Shown here: piece after piece, positions 25,358-34,070 of the stretch
How the letters are laid out: each line of letters starts with the position of its first letter
Position numbering within the stretch: the first letter of the stretch is position 1
From: Streptomyces atroolivaceus
GTDB lineage: Bacteria; Actinomycetota; Actinomycetes; Streptomycetales; Streptomycetaceae
DNA length: 64,000 nt
Assembly (NCBI RefSeq): GCF_000717025.1
Contig: NZ_JNXG01000009.1
Location: 124,001-188,000, forward strand
Direction of reading: 5' to 3'
Position numbers and translations under genes: made by a program
The notes under the pieces: model-generated
What the model was told of the DNA's origin: nothing
Database searches by the model: none
Seen by the model: the letters and a program-made list of their open reading frames with translations, nothing else

Positions 25358-25876
25358 GGGGCAAGGCTCCAACCGTGACGCAGGGCCAAGGTCGCCGGGC
25401 TCACGCACCGCATCCCGGAAAGCCGAACGCTCTTTGTTCCAGGGGGCATTGCTGCCGCGCATCGCACGGCGGAGCCCGATTCCGCAAGTGTCATGAACCT
25501 TGTCAGTTTGGCGGAGGGCGCTCTATTGTCGCGGACAGAAAGCGCTTTCCCCCTCCTGGGTCCGTCCGGTGGAAGCGTCCGTCGCGACGGCCATCGCGAC
25601 GGACGCGCATGAGCCGCCGCCGGCCTGGCCCAGGGCTTCGTCCAGGACGTCGACGGCAGTGGAACGAAGGGTGTGCGACACCGGTTCGCCGCTGCTGCCG
25701 ACAACCTCGCACGTCCGGGCCGGGCTGATTCCGCCGGCTCGACCGCTTCGAGAAGTACAGGCACAACCGGCCCGCGGAGGCTGCCCGGTGACAGACCGGC
25801 GGCCCCGGTGGCCTCGCCGTTGCGACCGCGGCATGGAGCAGCAACACAGCATGTGAAGATGAATGGGGACACGAAG
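25358..25876 (+). promoter_or_regulatory. Promoter, operator and long leader of the pectate lyase gene
   Basis: No gene in 519 bases. TTGTCA (25500-25505) and TATTGT (25524-25529), 18 bases apart, make a good sigma-HrdB-type promoter. GAAAGCGCTTTC (25538-25549), a perfect 12-bp palindrome, covers the expected start point. That would leave a leader of about 340 bases before ATG 25877. Confidence 0.55.
25538..25549. promoter_or_regulatory. Candidate LacI-family operator (pectate lyase)
   Basis: GAAAGCGCTTTC is a perfect 12-bp palindrome with a central CG, the classic LacI/GalR-family form. It lies 8-20 bases downstream of the predicted -10 box, a repressing position. Confidence 0.6.
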
Positions 25877-27442
25877 ATGAGACGACCAGGCGCACTGCGA
25901 CTCAACGCCGCGCTGGCCACGTTGGCCGTGGCGGCCGCGACCGGTGTGGTGCTGACGATGCCCGAGGCGTCGGCCGCGGTCACCGGCAGTGCCACCGGCT
26001 ATGCGACCCAGAACGGCGGGACCACCGGCGGTGCCGGCGGGACGACTGTCCGGGCCACCACGGGTACCGCGATCCACGCGGCCCTGTGCGGCCGGGCCAG
26101 CAGCAGTACCCCGATCACCATCGAGGTCCAGGGCACGATCAACCACGGCAACACCGCCAAGGTGTCGGGCGAGAGCTGCAACACGGCCGCCGGTGTGATC
26201 GAGCTCAAGCAGATCAGCAACGTCACGATCGTCGGTGTCGGCAGCGGAGCGGTCTTCGACCAGCTGGGCATCCACATCCGCCAGTCCAGCAACATCATCA
26301 TCCAGAACGTGACCGTCAAGAACGTCAAGAAGTCGGGCTCGCCCACGTCCAACGGCGGCGACGCCATCAGTATGGAGAGCGACGTCCGCAACGTCTGGGT
26401 CGACCACACCACCCTCGAGGCGTCGGGCGGTGAGTCGGAGGGGTACGACGGCCTGTTCGACATGAAGGACAACACCCAGTACGTCACCTTGTCCTACAGC
26501 ACCCTGCGCAACTCCGGCCGCGGTGGCCTCATCGGGTCCAGCGAGTCCGACGTCTCGAACGGGTACGTCACCTTCCACCACAACCTGTACGAGAACCTCG
26601 ACTCGCGCGCACCGCTGCTGCGTGGCGGCATCGCGCACATCTACAACAACCACTACGTGAAGCTCAACGAGTCGGGCATCAACTCCCGGGCCGGCGCACG
26701 TGCCAAGGTGGACAACAACTACTTCGAGGACTCCAAGGACGTGCTGGGCACGTTCTACACCGACGCGGCCGGATACTGGCAGGTCAGCGGCAACACCTTC
26801 GACAACGTGACCTGGTCGGCGCCGGGCAGCGACAACAAGCCCGCCGGGCCGAACCCGACGTCCAACACCACCGTCAGCATCCCCTACTCCTACAAGCTCG
26901 ACGGGGCGAGCTGCGTGCCGGGGATCGTGGCCGAGACGGCGGGCGCCAACAAGGGCCTGAAGGTGTCGGACGGCAACTGCTCCCCGCAGACGCCGACCCC
27001 GACGCCGGACCCGACGGACCCGACGCCGGACCCCACCGACCCGACGCCGGACCCGACGGACCCGACGCCGCCCGCGGGGACCAACCTCAGCATCGGCGCG
27101 GGCGCCGACGGTTCCAGCAAGGCCAGCGGTTCGAGCTACGGCAACGTGCGTGACGGTGACATGAGCACCTTCTGGTCGCCGGCCGGTTCGACCGGTTCCA
27201 TCTCCGTCAAGTGGGGAGCCGCCACCTCCGTCTCCAAGATCAACATTCGCGAGGCGTCGGGCTCCACCGGCAGCATCGGGTCCTGGAGGGTCGTCAACGG
27301 CGACACCGGTGCCGTCCTGGCCTCCGGCAGCGGGGCGGGCGTCATCGCCGTTCCCAAGACCTCGTTGAAGAAGATCACCTTCGAGATCACGGGCTCGACC
27401 GGGACGCCGAAGGTCGCCGAGTTCGAGACGTACGCCGGATAG
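25877..27442 (+). CDS. Secreted pectate lyase (PL1) with C-terminal carbohydrate-binding-type domain
   Basis: A 521-residue secreted enzyme. The signal peptide (ALRLNAALATLAVAAATGVV, ending near ASA-AV) is followed by a PL1 beta-helix to about residue 365. Family motifs include NVTIVGVGSGAVF, NVWVDHTTLEASGGESEGYDGLFDMKDN with the calcium-site aspartates, VTFHHNLYENLDSRAPLLRGG with the catalytic-region arginine, and AHIYNNHY. A linker of PTPDPTDPTPDPTDP repeats leads to a C-terminal beta-sandwich of about 120 residues (NLSIGAGADGSSKASGSSYG, VRDGDMSTFWSP) resembling F5/8-type or CBM modules. It cleaves polygalacturonate. ATG 25877 is preferred (GGGGA seven bases upstream); ATG 25859 is possible. 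Confidence 0.92.
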   Translation: MRRPGALRLNAALATLAVAAATGVVLTMPEASAAVTGSATGYATQNGGTTGGAGGTTVRATTGTAIHAALCGRASSSTPITIEVQGTINHGNTAKVSGESCNTAAGVIELKQISNVTIVGVGSGAVFDQLGIHIRQSSNIIIQNVTVKNVKKSGSPTSNGGDAISMESDVRNVWVDHTTLEASGGESEGYDGLFDMKDNTQYVTLSYSTLRNSGRGGLIGSSESDVSNGYVTFHHNLYENLDSRAPLLRGGIAHIYNNHYVKLNESGINSRAGARAKVDNNYFEDSKDVLGTFYTDAAGYWQVSGNTFDNVTWSAPGSDNKPAGPNPTSNTTVSIPYSYKLDGASCVPGIVAETAGANKGLKVSDGNCSPQTPTPTPDPTDPTPDPTDPTPDPTDPTPPAGTNLSIGAGADGSSKASGSSYGNVRDGDMSTFWSPAGSTGSISVKWGAATSVSKINIREASGSTGSIGSWRVVNGDTGAVLASGSGAGVIAVPKTSLKKITFEITGSTGTPKVAEFETYAG

Positions 27443-27498
27443 CGGCGCGGTTCCGGCTGGACCCCCGGAGTCCTTCCGGGGCGGTGAAGAAGCGCGAG

Positions 27499-27525
27499 GC
27501 GGCACGCCGGACCACGGCGTGCCGC
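27499..27525 (+). terminator. First hairpin after pectate lyase
   Basis: GCGGCACGCCG pairs perfectly with CGGCGTGCCGC (11 bp) across a five-base loop, 57 bases after the pectate lyase stop. Confidence 0.65.
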
Positions 27526-27533
27526 TGAAACGC

Positions 27534-27573
27534 CCGTGACGGGGGCCGTCGTACGCGACGGCCCCCGTCACGG
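27534..27573. terminator. Second hairpin after pectate lyase, 18-bp stem
   Basis: CCGTGACGGGGGCCGTCG (27534-27551) is perfectly complementary to 27556-27573 with a TACG tetraloop. The perfect 18-bp stem works on both strands. Confidence 0.85.
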
Positions 27574-27796
27574 TGTGCACGGACACGCTTCTCGTCCCGG
27601 GCCGGGCAGCCGCGACCCGTAGGCGGCGCGCACGCGGCACTCGTCGGCTGCGTCACGGACACCTCTGTGCGTACCGCCGCCGAGAGGGCGGGCAACCCCG
27701 GAGCGGGACCGCTCATCTGCCGCCCCGGGCGAAGGAGCGCGTCGGCCGCCCCGTACCGTTCCAGCCGCCCGCCCCTTCGCCTTCCCGGGAGCCCCC

Positions 27797-29023
27797 TTGA
27801 GCAGCGACACCGGCCGCACCGGCCCGACCCTCGACGTGCAGACGATCCGCGCCTGCTTCCCGGCGTTGCAGGCGGGTACCGCCCGCTTCGACGCGCCGGG
27901 CGGTACCCAGACACCGCAGCAGGTCATCGACGCGATCACCGGCGCCCTCAGCCGGCCGCTGGCCAACCGGGGGGTGCTCACGGAGGGCGGGCGCAACGCG
28001 GAGGCCATCGTGGCCGGCGCCCGGCTGGCCCTGGCCGACCTGCTCGGATCGGAGGCCGAGCAGGTCGTGTTCGGGCGCAGCGCCACGCAGCTCGTCTACG
28101 ACCTGGCGCGCACGCTGGCCAAGGACTGGGGGCCGGGGGACGAGGTGGTGGTGTCCCGGCTGGACCACGACTCGAACATCCGGCCCTGGACCCAGGCGGC
28201 GGAGGCGGCGGGGGCGACGGTCCGGTGGGCCGACTTCGACCCCGCGACGGGTGAGCTCGGCTCCGAGCACATCGAGGCCGTACTGTCCGGCCGAACCCGG
28301 CTGGTCGCCGTCACGGCCGCCTCGAACCTCATCGGCACCCGTCCCGACGTCCCGGCCCTCGCGGCATCGGTGCACGCGGCCGGGGCGCTCTTCCACGTCG
28401 ACGCCGTGCACTACGCCTCGCACGTCACGGTCGATCTGGCCGCACTCGGCGCGGACACCCTGGTCTGCTCGCCGTACAAGTTCCTCGGACCGCACCTCGG
28501 CGTGCTCACCGGGCGGCGGGAACTGCTCGACAGCCTGCGGCCGGACAAGCTGCTGCCGTCCAGCGACGCCGTACCGGAGCGTTTCGAGCTGGGCACGCTG
28601 CCCTACGAGCTCCTGGCCGGCGCGACGGCGGCCGTGGACTTCCTCGCCGGACTCGTTCCCGGCGCCGGAAGCCGGCGTGAAGCCCTGGGCCGTACGTTCA
28701 CGGCGCTCGCCTCGCACGAGGACCGGCTGCGCGGACGCATCGAGGAGGGCCTGGCGACGCTGGACGGCGTCACGGTGCATTCCCGCGCGGCACGCCGCAC
28801 CCCGACCACCCTGTTCACGGTGGCAGGCAGGAACCCGGGAGACGTCTCCCGGCACCTGGCCGGACGCGGCGTGGACGCACCGGCCGGATCCTTCTACGCG
28901 TGGGAGGCGTCCCACCGGCTCGGACTGGGTGCGGAGGGCGGTGTACGGGCCGGGCTCGCCCCGTACACGAACGACGACGACGTCGACCGGCTCCTGAACG
29001 CGCTCGACGTGCTCCGCCGCTGA
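27797..29023 (+). CDS. Cysteine desulfurase-like class V aminotransferase
   Basis: A 408-residue PLP-dependent protein of the cysteine desulfurase-like branch. RFDAPGGTQTPQQVIDA opens the domain, RLDHDSNIRPW and LFHVDAVHYASHVTVDLAALG line the cofactor site, and CSPYKFLGPHLGVL carries the PLP lysine. The flexible-loop cysteine of true desulfurases is not seen (DAPAGSFYAWEASHRLG stands where it might be). Sulfur transfer is therefore unlikely and a lyase or isomerase role is possible. TTG 27797 is the likely start, with GGGAG five bases upstream. It is separated from the glucarate genes by a convergent regulator and may be unrelated to them. Confidence 0.85.
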   Translation: MSSDTGRTGPTLDVQTIRACFPALQAGTARFDAPGGTQTPQQVIDAITGALSRPLANRGVLTEGGRNAEAIVAGARLALADLLGSEAEQVVFGRSATQLVYDLARTLAKDWGPGDEVVVSRLDHDSNIRPWTQAAEAAGATVRWADFDPATGELGSEHIEAVLSGRTRLVAVTAASNLIGTRPDVPALAASVHAAGALFHVDAVHYASHVTVDLAALGADTLVCSPYKFLGPHLGVLTGRRELLDSLRPDKLLPSSDAVPERFELGTLPYELLAGATAAVDFLAGLVPGAGSRREALGRTFTALASHEDRLRGRIEEGLATLDGVTVHSRAARRTPTTLFTVAGRNPGDVSRHLAGRGVDAPAGSFYAWEASHRLGLGAEGGVRAGLAPYTNDDDVDRLLNALDVLRR

Positions 29024-29048
29024 GACGGCAAGCGCCCGCGGACGCGCC

Positions 29049-29090
29049 GGGCGTGGTGCCACCGGCGTGGTGCCACCGGCGTGGTGCGGA
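29049..29090. repeat. 14-bp tandem repeat between convergent genes
   Basis: CGGCGTGGTGCCAC is repeated about 2.6 times between the PLP enzyme stop (29023) and the IclR gene stop (29091). GGTG and CCAC parts of adjacent units can pair, so the array may double as a terminator. Confidence 0.6.
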
Positions 29091-29879
29091 TCAGCGCCAG
29101 TCGGGAGCGCCGGACGCGGGGGTCAGGACACTCTCGATCTTCGTCCGGATCTCCCGCATGACCGCCACGACCCGGCTCTCGTGCTCCTCGCTGAGCCGCG
29201 CCACCGGCACCGAGCAGCTGATGGCGTCGATGGCCGGTGAGTCGTACCGCAGGGCGAATCCGAAGCCCGCGATGCCCGTCACCGTCTCCTCGCGGTCGAT
29301 GGAGTAACCGCGCTCGCGCACACCGGCGAGGTCGGCGAGCAGGGTGCTGCGCTCGGTGTGGGTGTTCTCCGTACGGGGCGTCAGAGGCCCTGCCGGGAGC
29401 GGTAGCCGGTCGTCCGGGCGCTCGGCGAGCAGGGCCTTGCCGAGCGCTCCGGCATGGGCCGGGATCCGGCGGCCGACCCGGCTGATGGTGCGCAGGTACT
29501 CGTGGGACTCGCGCGTCGCGAGATAGACGACGTTGGAGCCGTCCAGCCGGGCGAGATGGATCGTCTCCCCGAGCGCGTCCGAGGCCTCGTCGAGGTAGGG
29601 GCGGGCGGCGCGCACGTGCGGGTCGTTGTCCAGGTAGCTCGTGCCGGTGTGCAGGGCGCGGATGCCGATGCCGTAGAGGGACCCGGTCGTGTCGGTGCGC
29701 ACCCAGCCGCAGTCGATGAGGGTCCGCAGCAGCTGGTACATGCTGCTGCGCGGTACGCCGAGTTCCTCGGCGAGTTCGTCCAGGCGGGCCGGCCGGTCGC
29801 CCCGGGCGGCGAGGAGTTCGAGCAGCGCGACGGTACGGGACGCCGACTTCACGCCCCTGACCCCGCTGTTCTCCTGCAT
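29091..29879 (-). CDS. IclR-family regulator of the glucarate operon
   Basis: A 262-residue regulator with an N-terminal winged helix (SASRTVALLELLAARGDRPA, LDELAEELGVPRSSMYQLLR) and a C-terminal effector-binding domain (GETIHLARLDGSNVVYLATR, IPAHAGALGKALLA, GIAGFGFALRYDSPAIDAIS). It is divergent from kdgD-gntP-gudD and presumably controls them in response to a sugar acid. TAAGAT ends seven bases before ATG 29879 with no ribosome site between, so the transcript is probably leaderless and this ATG is preferred over GTG 29885. The shared 106-base region also holds the kdgD promoter, so the regulator may bind there and control itself. Confidence 0.9.
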   Translation of the reverse strand: MQENSGVRGVKSASRTVALLELLAARGDRPARLDELAEELGVPRSSMYQLLRTLIDCGWVRTDTTGSLYGIGIRALHTGTSYLDNDPHVRAARPYLDEASDALGETIHLARLDGSNVVYLATRESHEYLRTISRVGRRIPAHAGALGKALLAERPDDRLPLPAGPLTPRTENTHTERSTLLADLAGVRERGYSIDREETVTGIAGFGFALRYDSPAIDAISCSVPVARLSEEHESRVVAVMREIRTKIESVLTPASGAPDWR

Positions 29880-29885
29880 GGCCAC

Positions 29886-29958
29886 ATCTTAAATCCGCGC
29901 CGTCACACCCATTGACCGCGTTGTGTTCACCCGCCTAACCTCCGTTCTCATACATGTA
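29886..29958. promoter_or_regulatory. Divergent promoters iclR / kdgD
   Basis: On the minus strand TAAGAT (29891-29886) is the regulator's -10 box. On the plus strand TTGACC (29912-29917) and TAACCT (29936-29941), 18 bases apart, form the kdgD promoter. TACATGTA (29951-29958) is a perfect palindrome just downstream of the likely start point, a candidate operator. Confidence 0.6.
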
Positions 29959-29985
29959 CGCCATCTGCATATGAGGATGAGACTT

Positions 29986-30948
29986 GTGGAGCGGATCAAT
30001 GCGGACACCGAACGCGTCGTCCAGCGGCTGCGGGACGGCATGGCGGGCGGGGTGCTGGCCTTCCCCCTCACCAGCTTCCGGGAGGACGGCAGCCTCGACC
30101 TGGAGTCGTACCGGGCGTATCTGACCGCCCAGGTGGCCACCGCGCCGGGTGCCGTGTTCCCGGCCTGCGGAACCGGTGAGTTCAGCGCCCTGGACGAGGA
30201 CGAGTACCGCGCGGTCGTCCGGGCCGCGGTCGAGGTCGCCGACGGACGGCTGCCCGTGGTGGCGGGTACCGGCTACGGATGGGCTCAGGCTGTGCGCTTC
30301 GCCCGCATCGCGGAGGAGGCCGGAGCCGACGCCCTGCTGGTCATGCCCCACTACCTCGTCGCGGCCCCGCAGGACGGTCTCGTCGAGCAGCTGCGCCGGA
30401 TCGCGGCCGGGACGTCGCTGCCGCTGATCGCGTACCAGCGCGGCCAGGTCACCTTCACCGCCGACAGCGTGCGCCGCATCGCCGGGATCCCCACGGTCGT
30501 CGGCCTCAAGGACGGGCACAGCGACCTCGACCGGCTCCAGCGCCTCACCCTCGCCGCACCCGACGGCTTCCTCTTCTTCAACGGCGCCGCGACCGCCGAG
30601 ATCCAGGCGGGCGCGTACGCCACCGTCGGTGTTCCCGCCTACTCCTCGGCCGTCCACGCGTTCGCCCCGGAGATCGCCGACGCCTTCTTCACCGCCCTGC
30701 GGGAGGGCGAGGAGGCGGTGACGCGGAAGCTGCTGCGCGACTTCTACGTCCCGCTGGTCGAGCTGCGCGACCGGGTCCCCGGCTATGCCGTGTCCCTGGT
30801 CAAGGCCGCGGCCCGGCTGCGCGGACTGCCGGTCGGGCCCGTACGCGCCCCGCTCACCGATCCCGGGCCGGCCGATCTCGCCGACCTGGAGAAGATCCTC
30901 GACGCCGGGCTGGACCTGGTCGGCGCCGTCCGCCGCCGTACCGCCTGA
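29986..30948 (+). CDS. kdgD: 5-dehydro-4-deoxyglucarate dehydratase
   Basis: A 320-residue member of the DHDPS/NAL superfamily. LRDGMAGGVLAFPLTSF and VFPACGTGEFSALDEDEY are characteristic of KdgD, VAGTGYGWAQAVRFA follows, and VVGLKDGHSDLDR contains the Schiff-base lysine. The enzyme dehydrates and decarboxylates 5-dehydro-4-deoxy-D-glucarate to 2,5-dioxopentanoate. GTG 29986 is preferred because GAGG (29973-29976) lies nine bases upstream; ATG 29971 and 29977 are in-frame alternatives. It is the first gene of the operon, upstream of the permease and glucarate dehydratase. The dehydrogenase that would finish the route to 2-oxoglutarate is not nearby. Confidence 0.92.
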   Translation: MERINADTERVVQRLRDGMAGGVLAFPLTSFREDGSLDLESYRAYLTAQVATAPGAVFPACGTGEFSALDEDEYRAVVRAAVEVADGRLPVVAGTGYGWAQAVRFARIAEEAGADALLVMPHYLVAAPQDGLVEQLRRIAAGTSLPLIAYQRGQVTFTADSVRRIAGIPTVVGLKDGHSDLDRLQRLTLAAPDGFLFFNGAATAEIQAGAYATVGVPAYSSAVHAFAPEIADAFFTALREGEEAVTRKLLRDFYVPLVELRDRVPGYAVSLVKAAARLRGLPVGPVRAPLTDPGPADLADLEKILDAGLDLVGAVRRRTA

Positions 30949-31008
30949 ACCGTCCCCCCACCGCTCCGCCGGACGGCTCCCGCCGGGGAGCCGCCGGGGG
31001 CCGGGCGC

Positions 31009-31048
31009 TTCGACAGTCCGACAGTTCGACAGTTCGACAGTTCGACAG
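31009..31048 (+). repeat. Five tandem copies of an 8-bp unit
   Basis: TTCGACAG is repeated five times without gaps (second copy TCCGACAG), ending in TTCAAAGGGG, the ribosome site of gntP. The array therefore lies in the leader between kdgD and gntP. Confidence 0.9.
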
Positions 31049-31065
31049 TTCAAAGGGGAACTGAC

Positions 31066-32403
31066 ATGCCGCTCCTCGTGGTCGGGACCAGCGTTCTCGT
31101 GCTGCTGATCCTGATGACCCGTATGAAACTCAACGGTTTCGCCGCACTCCTGCTCGTCGCGGTAGGTGTGGCGCTGGTCCAGGGGATCCCGGCGATCGAG
31201 ATACCCGACGTCCTCTCGGCGGGCATCGGGGACCAGATCGGCGACACGATGCTCACCATCGGCCTCGGCGCGATGGTCGGCAGGGTGATGGGCGACTCCG
31301 GAGCAGCCCAGAGGATCGCGGGCAAGCTGCTCGACGCCTTCGGGCCGCGCGGGGTCCAGGTGGCCATGGTGGTCACGTCGATGCTCATCGGCGTGACCAT
31401 GTTCTACGAGGTCGCCTTCATCATCATCGTGCCCATCGCGTTCACCCTCGTCAGGGTCACCGGAGTGAACCTGCTGTGGGTGGGCCTGCCCATGTCCATC
31501 GCCCTGTCCACGATGCACAGTTTCCTGCCGCCGCACCCCGGCCCCACGGCCGTGGCCGCGACCTTCCACGCCTCCGTCGGGCACACCCTCTTCTACGGCC
31601 TCTTCATCGCCGTGCCGGCCGGTGCCCTCGTCGCGCTCCTGTGGCCGCGCCTGCCGTTCGTCAAGGCGATGAACCCCTCCATACCCAAGGGCCTGGTCAG
31701 TGAGCGCGAGTTCACCGACGAGGAGATGCCCGGAATGGGCTGGTCGCTGTTGGTGGCCCTCTTCCCGGTGGTGCTGATCGCCGGCGCGGCCGTGACCGAC
31801 ATGCTCGCCCCCGGCGAGAGTCCCTTCCTGCACGCCGTCGCCTTCATCGGCTCGGCACCGATCGCACTCCTGCTCGCCCTCCTCCTGGCGATCTGGGCGT
31901 TCGGGCCGCGGATCGGCCGCAGCCTCTCCGACGTCAGCGCCTCCTGCACCTCGGCGGCTCAGGCGATGGCGATGATCCTCCTGGTCATCGGCGCGGGCGG
32001 CGCCTTCAAGAACGTCCTCGTCGAAGGCGGGATCTCCGACTACATCAAGGACATCACCGAGCACTGGGCGATCTCGCCGATCATCCTGGCCTGGCTCATC
32101 GCCGCCATCCTCCGCATCGCGCTCGGTTCGGCCACCGTGGCCGTGGTCACCGCCTCAGGGGTGGTGCTGCCGCTCCTGGCCGGCAGCGGGGTCCACCCCG
32201 AGATGATGGTGCTCGCCGTCTCCTGCGGATCGATCGCCTTCTCCCACGTCAACGATCCGGGATTCTGGCTTTTCAAGGAGTACTTCAACCTCTCGGTCAT
32301 CCAGGCGATCAAGGTCCGTACCGGCTACACGACGGTGCTCGCGGTCCTCGGTCTCGGCGGCGTCCTGGCGGCCGAGTGGGCCCTCGACGTCATCGGCCTC
32401 TGA
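31066..32403 (+). CDS. GntP-family sugar-acid:H+ symporter
   Basis: A 445-residue permease with about 12-14 transmembrane helices. [75 protein letters not shown] and [15 protein letters not shown] are GntP-family hallmarks. GntP proteins transport gluconate and related acids. Between kdgD and gudD the substrate is most likely glucarate or galactarate. AAGGGG stands before ATG 31066 directly after the 8-bp repeat array. The gap to gudD is 46 bases, so the three genes form one operon. Confidence 0.93.
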   Translation: MPLLVVGTSVLVLLILMTRMKLNGFAALLLVAVGVALVQGIPAIEIPDVLSAGIGDQIGDTMLTIGLGAMVGRVMGDSGAAQRIAGKLLDAFGPRGVQVAMVVTSMLIGVTMFYEVAFIIIVPIAFTLVRVTGVNLLWVGLPMSIALSTMHSFLPPHPGPTAVAATFHASVGHTLFYGLFIAVPAGALVALLWPRLPFVKAMNPSIPKGLVSEREFTDEEMPGMGWSLLVALFPVVLIAGAAVTDMLAPGESPFLHAVAFIGSAPIALLLALLLAIWAFGPRIGRSLSDVSASCTSAAQAMAMILLVIGAGGAFKNVLVEGGISDYIKDITEHWAISPIILAWLIAAILRIALGSATVAVVTASGVVLPLLAGSGVHPEMMVLAVSCGSIAFSHVNDPGFWLFKEYFNLSVIQAIKVRTGYTTVLAVLGLGGVLAAEWALDVIGL

Positions 32404-32449
32404 CGCCCGCCCCCAGCCCGCCCTCTCGCACCCAAGGAGACCGACCAGC

Positions 32450-33778
32450 ATGAACCAGCCGACCATCACCCACTTCGCCGTCTATCCGGTCGCCGGCCGC
32501 GACTGCATGGAGCTGAACCTCTCCGGCGCCCACGGCCCCTTCTTCACCCGCAACATCGTCGTCCTCAAGGACTCCGACGGCCGTACGGGACTGGGGGAGG
32601 TGCCCGGAGGCGAGAAGATCACCCGGACCCTGCGGGATGCCGAGTCCCTGGTCGTCGGCGCGAAGGTGGGAGACTACAAGCGCGTCCTGCGTGAGATCGG
32701 GAGCCGCTTCGCGGACCGCGACTCGGGCGGACGAGGAGCCCAGACCTTCGACCTGCGGACCACCGTGCACGCCGTCACCGCGGTCGAGTCGGCACTGCTC
32801 GACCTGCTGGGCCAGCACCTCGACGTGCCGGTCGCGGCGCTGCTGGGCGACGGTCAGCAGCGTGACTCCGTAAGGGTGCTGGGCTACCTCTTCTACGTGG
32901 GCGACCCCGACCGCACCGACCTGGAGTACGTGCGCGAGCCCGGCTCCGACACCGACTGGTACCGCATCCGGCACGAGGAGGCCCTCACGCCCGGGGCGAT
33001 CGTCCGCCAGGCCGAGGCCGCCTACGAGCTGTACGGGTTCCGGGACTTCAAGCTCAAGGGCGGAGTGCTCGCCGGCGCGGAGGAGGTCGAGGCCGTCCGC
33101 GCGCTCAAGGACCGTTTCCCGGAGGCGCGGGTCACCCTCGACCCGAACGGCGCCTGGTCACTGCGCGAGGCGGTCGAGCTGTGCTCCCCCCTGGTGGGAA
33201 CGCTCGCCTACGCCGAGGACCCCTGCGGGGCGGAGGACGGCTACTCGGGGCGCGAGGTCCTCGCCGAGTTCCGCCGTGCGACGGGTCTTCCGACCGCGAC
33301 CAACATGATCGCCACCGACTGGCGGCAGCTGACCCACGCCCTCGCCCTGCAGTCCGTGTCCATCCCGCTGGCCGACCCGCACTTCTGGACCATGCAGGGG
33401 TCGGTCCGCGTGGCCCAACTGTGCAACGCGATGGGTCTGACCTGGGGCTGTCACTCCAACAACCACTTCGACATCTCTCTCGCCATGATCACGCACTGCG
33501 GTGCCGCCGCACCGGGTGAGTACAACGCCCTGGACACGCACTGGATCTGGCAGGAGGGCCTGGAGCGGCTCACCGTCAGCCCACCGCGCATCACCGACGG
33601 CGAGATCGCCGTACCCGACGCGCCCGGGCTGGGCGTCGAACTCGACATGGACCGCCTCCTCGCGGCACACGAGCTCTACAAGAAGGAGGCGTTGGGGGCC
33701 AGGGACGACGCCGACGCCATGCAGTACCTCGTACCCGGCTGGACGTTCGACGCCAAGCGGCCCTGCCTGGTGCGGTAG
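32450..33778 (+). CDS. gudD: Glucarate dehydratase
   Basis: A 442-residue enolase-superfamily enzyme. [11 protein letters not shown] holds the KxK catalytic lysines, [11 protein letters not shown] and [20 protein letters not shown] are the metal-ligand region, [10 protein letters not shown] follows, and [18 protein letters not shown] contains the catalytic histidine. These match the glucarate dehydratase subgroup rather than mandelate or galactonate enzymes. It converts D-glucarate to 5-dehydro-4-deoxyglucarate, the KdgD substrate. AAGGAG precedes ATG 32450. Last gene of the kdgD-gntP-gudD operon, followed by a hairpin at 33794-33818. Confidence 0.96.
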   Translation: MNQPTITHFAVYPVAGRDCMELNLSGAHGPFFTRNIVVLKDSDGRTGLGEVPGGEKITRTLRDAESLVVGAKVGDYKRVLREIGSRFADRDSGGRGAQTFDLRTTVHAVTAVESALLDLLGQHLDVPVAALLGDGQQRDSVRVLGYLFYVGDPDRTDLEYVREPGSDTDWYRIRHEEALTPGAIVRQAEAAYELYGFRDFKLKGGVLAGAEEVEAVRALKDRFPEARVTLDPNGAWSLREAVELCSPLVGTLAYAEDPCGAEDGYSGREVLAEFRRATGLPTATNMIATDWRQLTHALALQSVSIPLADPHFWTMQGSVRVAQLCNAMGLTWGCHSNNHFDISLAMITHCGAAAPGEYNALDTHWIWQEGLERLTVSPPRITDGEIAVPDAPGLGVELDMDRLLAAHELYKKEALGARDDADAMQYLVPGWTFDAKRPCLVR

Positions 33779-33793
33779 GTCCTCCGAGGGCCT

Positions 33794-33818
33794 GGTCCGG
33801 ACAGATGCCGTCCGGACC
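33794..33818 (+). terminator. Hairpin after gudD
   Basis: GGTCCGGAC pairs perfectly with GTCCGGACC (9 bp, seven-base loop) 16 bases after the gudD stop. The remaining bases to 34070 show no gene. Confidence 0.6.
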
Positions 33819-34070
33819 GGTGCACGGCCGTGTGCGTGACGAGCGGTGTCGGCCCGGCCGGTCCTCGCCGGCACGTCCGCGACCCGTCAGGAATCACCGG
33901 GTACGGGGGGCGACGGAGCCGACACCGGTCCGACGTACGCCTGTCGCTTCCCGCCCCTGCCTCCGCGGGAGGCGCCGGCCGACGCGCAGGACGCGTGGCC
34001 GGGTACGTCGAGGCGTGAGCGAGGTGCGGGGCGGACCCGGACCCCGTACCGCGCGGCTGCCGGGGGTACT

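Larger units (their letters stand above)
27443..27796. other. Intergenic region with two terminators
   Basis: 354 bases between the pectate lyase and the PLP enzyme. It holds the two strong hairpins listed separately. After 27574 I found no recognisable promoter. GGGAG (27787-27791) is the ribosome site of the next gene. Confidence 0.5.

Noticed and set aside
25673..25876. N-terminal extension of the pectate lyase
   Set aside because: The extension has no hydrophobic start and would bury the signal peptide, so the start at 25877 is preferred.
25523..27640. Minus-strand open frame opposite the pectate lyase
   Set aside because: It mirrors the lyase coding pattern, with Val/Asp/Gly/Arg-rich low complexity, and has no start signal or motif.
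27797..29023. True cysteine desulfurase
   Set aside because: The catalytic loop cysteine is not visible, so only the fold-level name was kept.
31009..31048. CRISPR-like array
   Set aside because: Units are 8 bp and contiguous without spacers. It is a simple tandem repeat.
29935..32064. Minus-strand open frame opposite kdgD and gntP
   Set aside because: It crosses the intergenic 8-bp repeat array and two real genes and shows no family motif.
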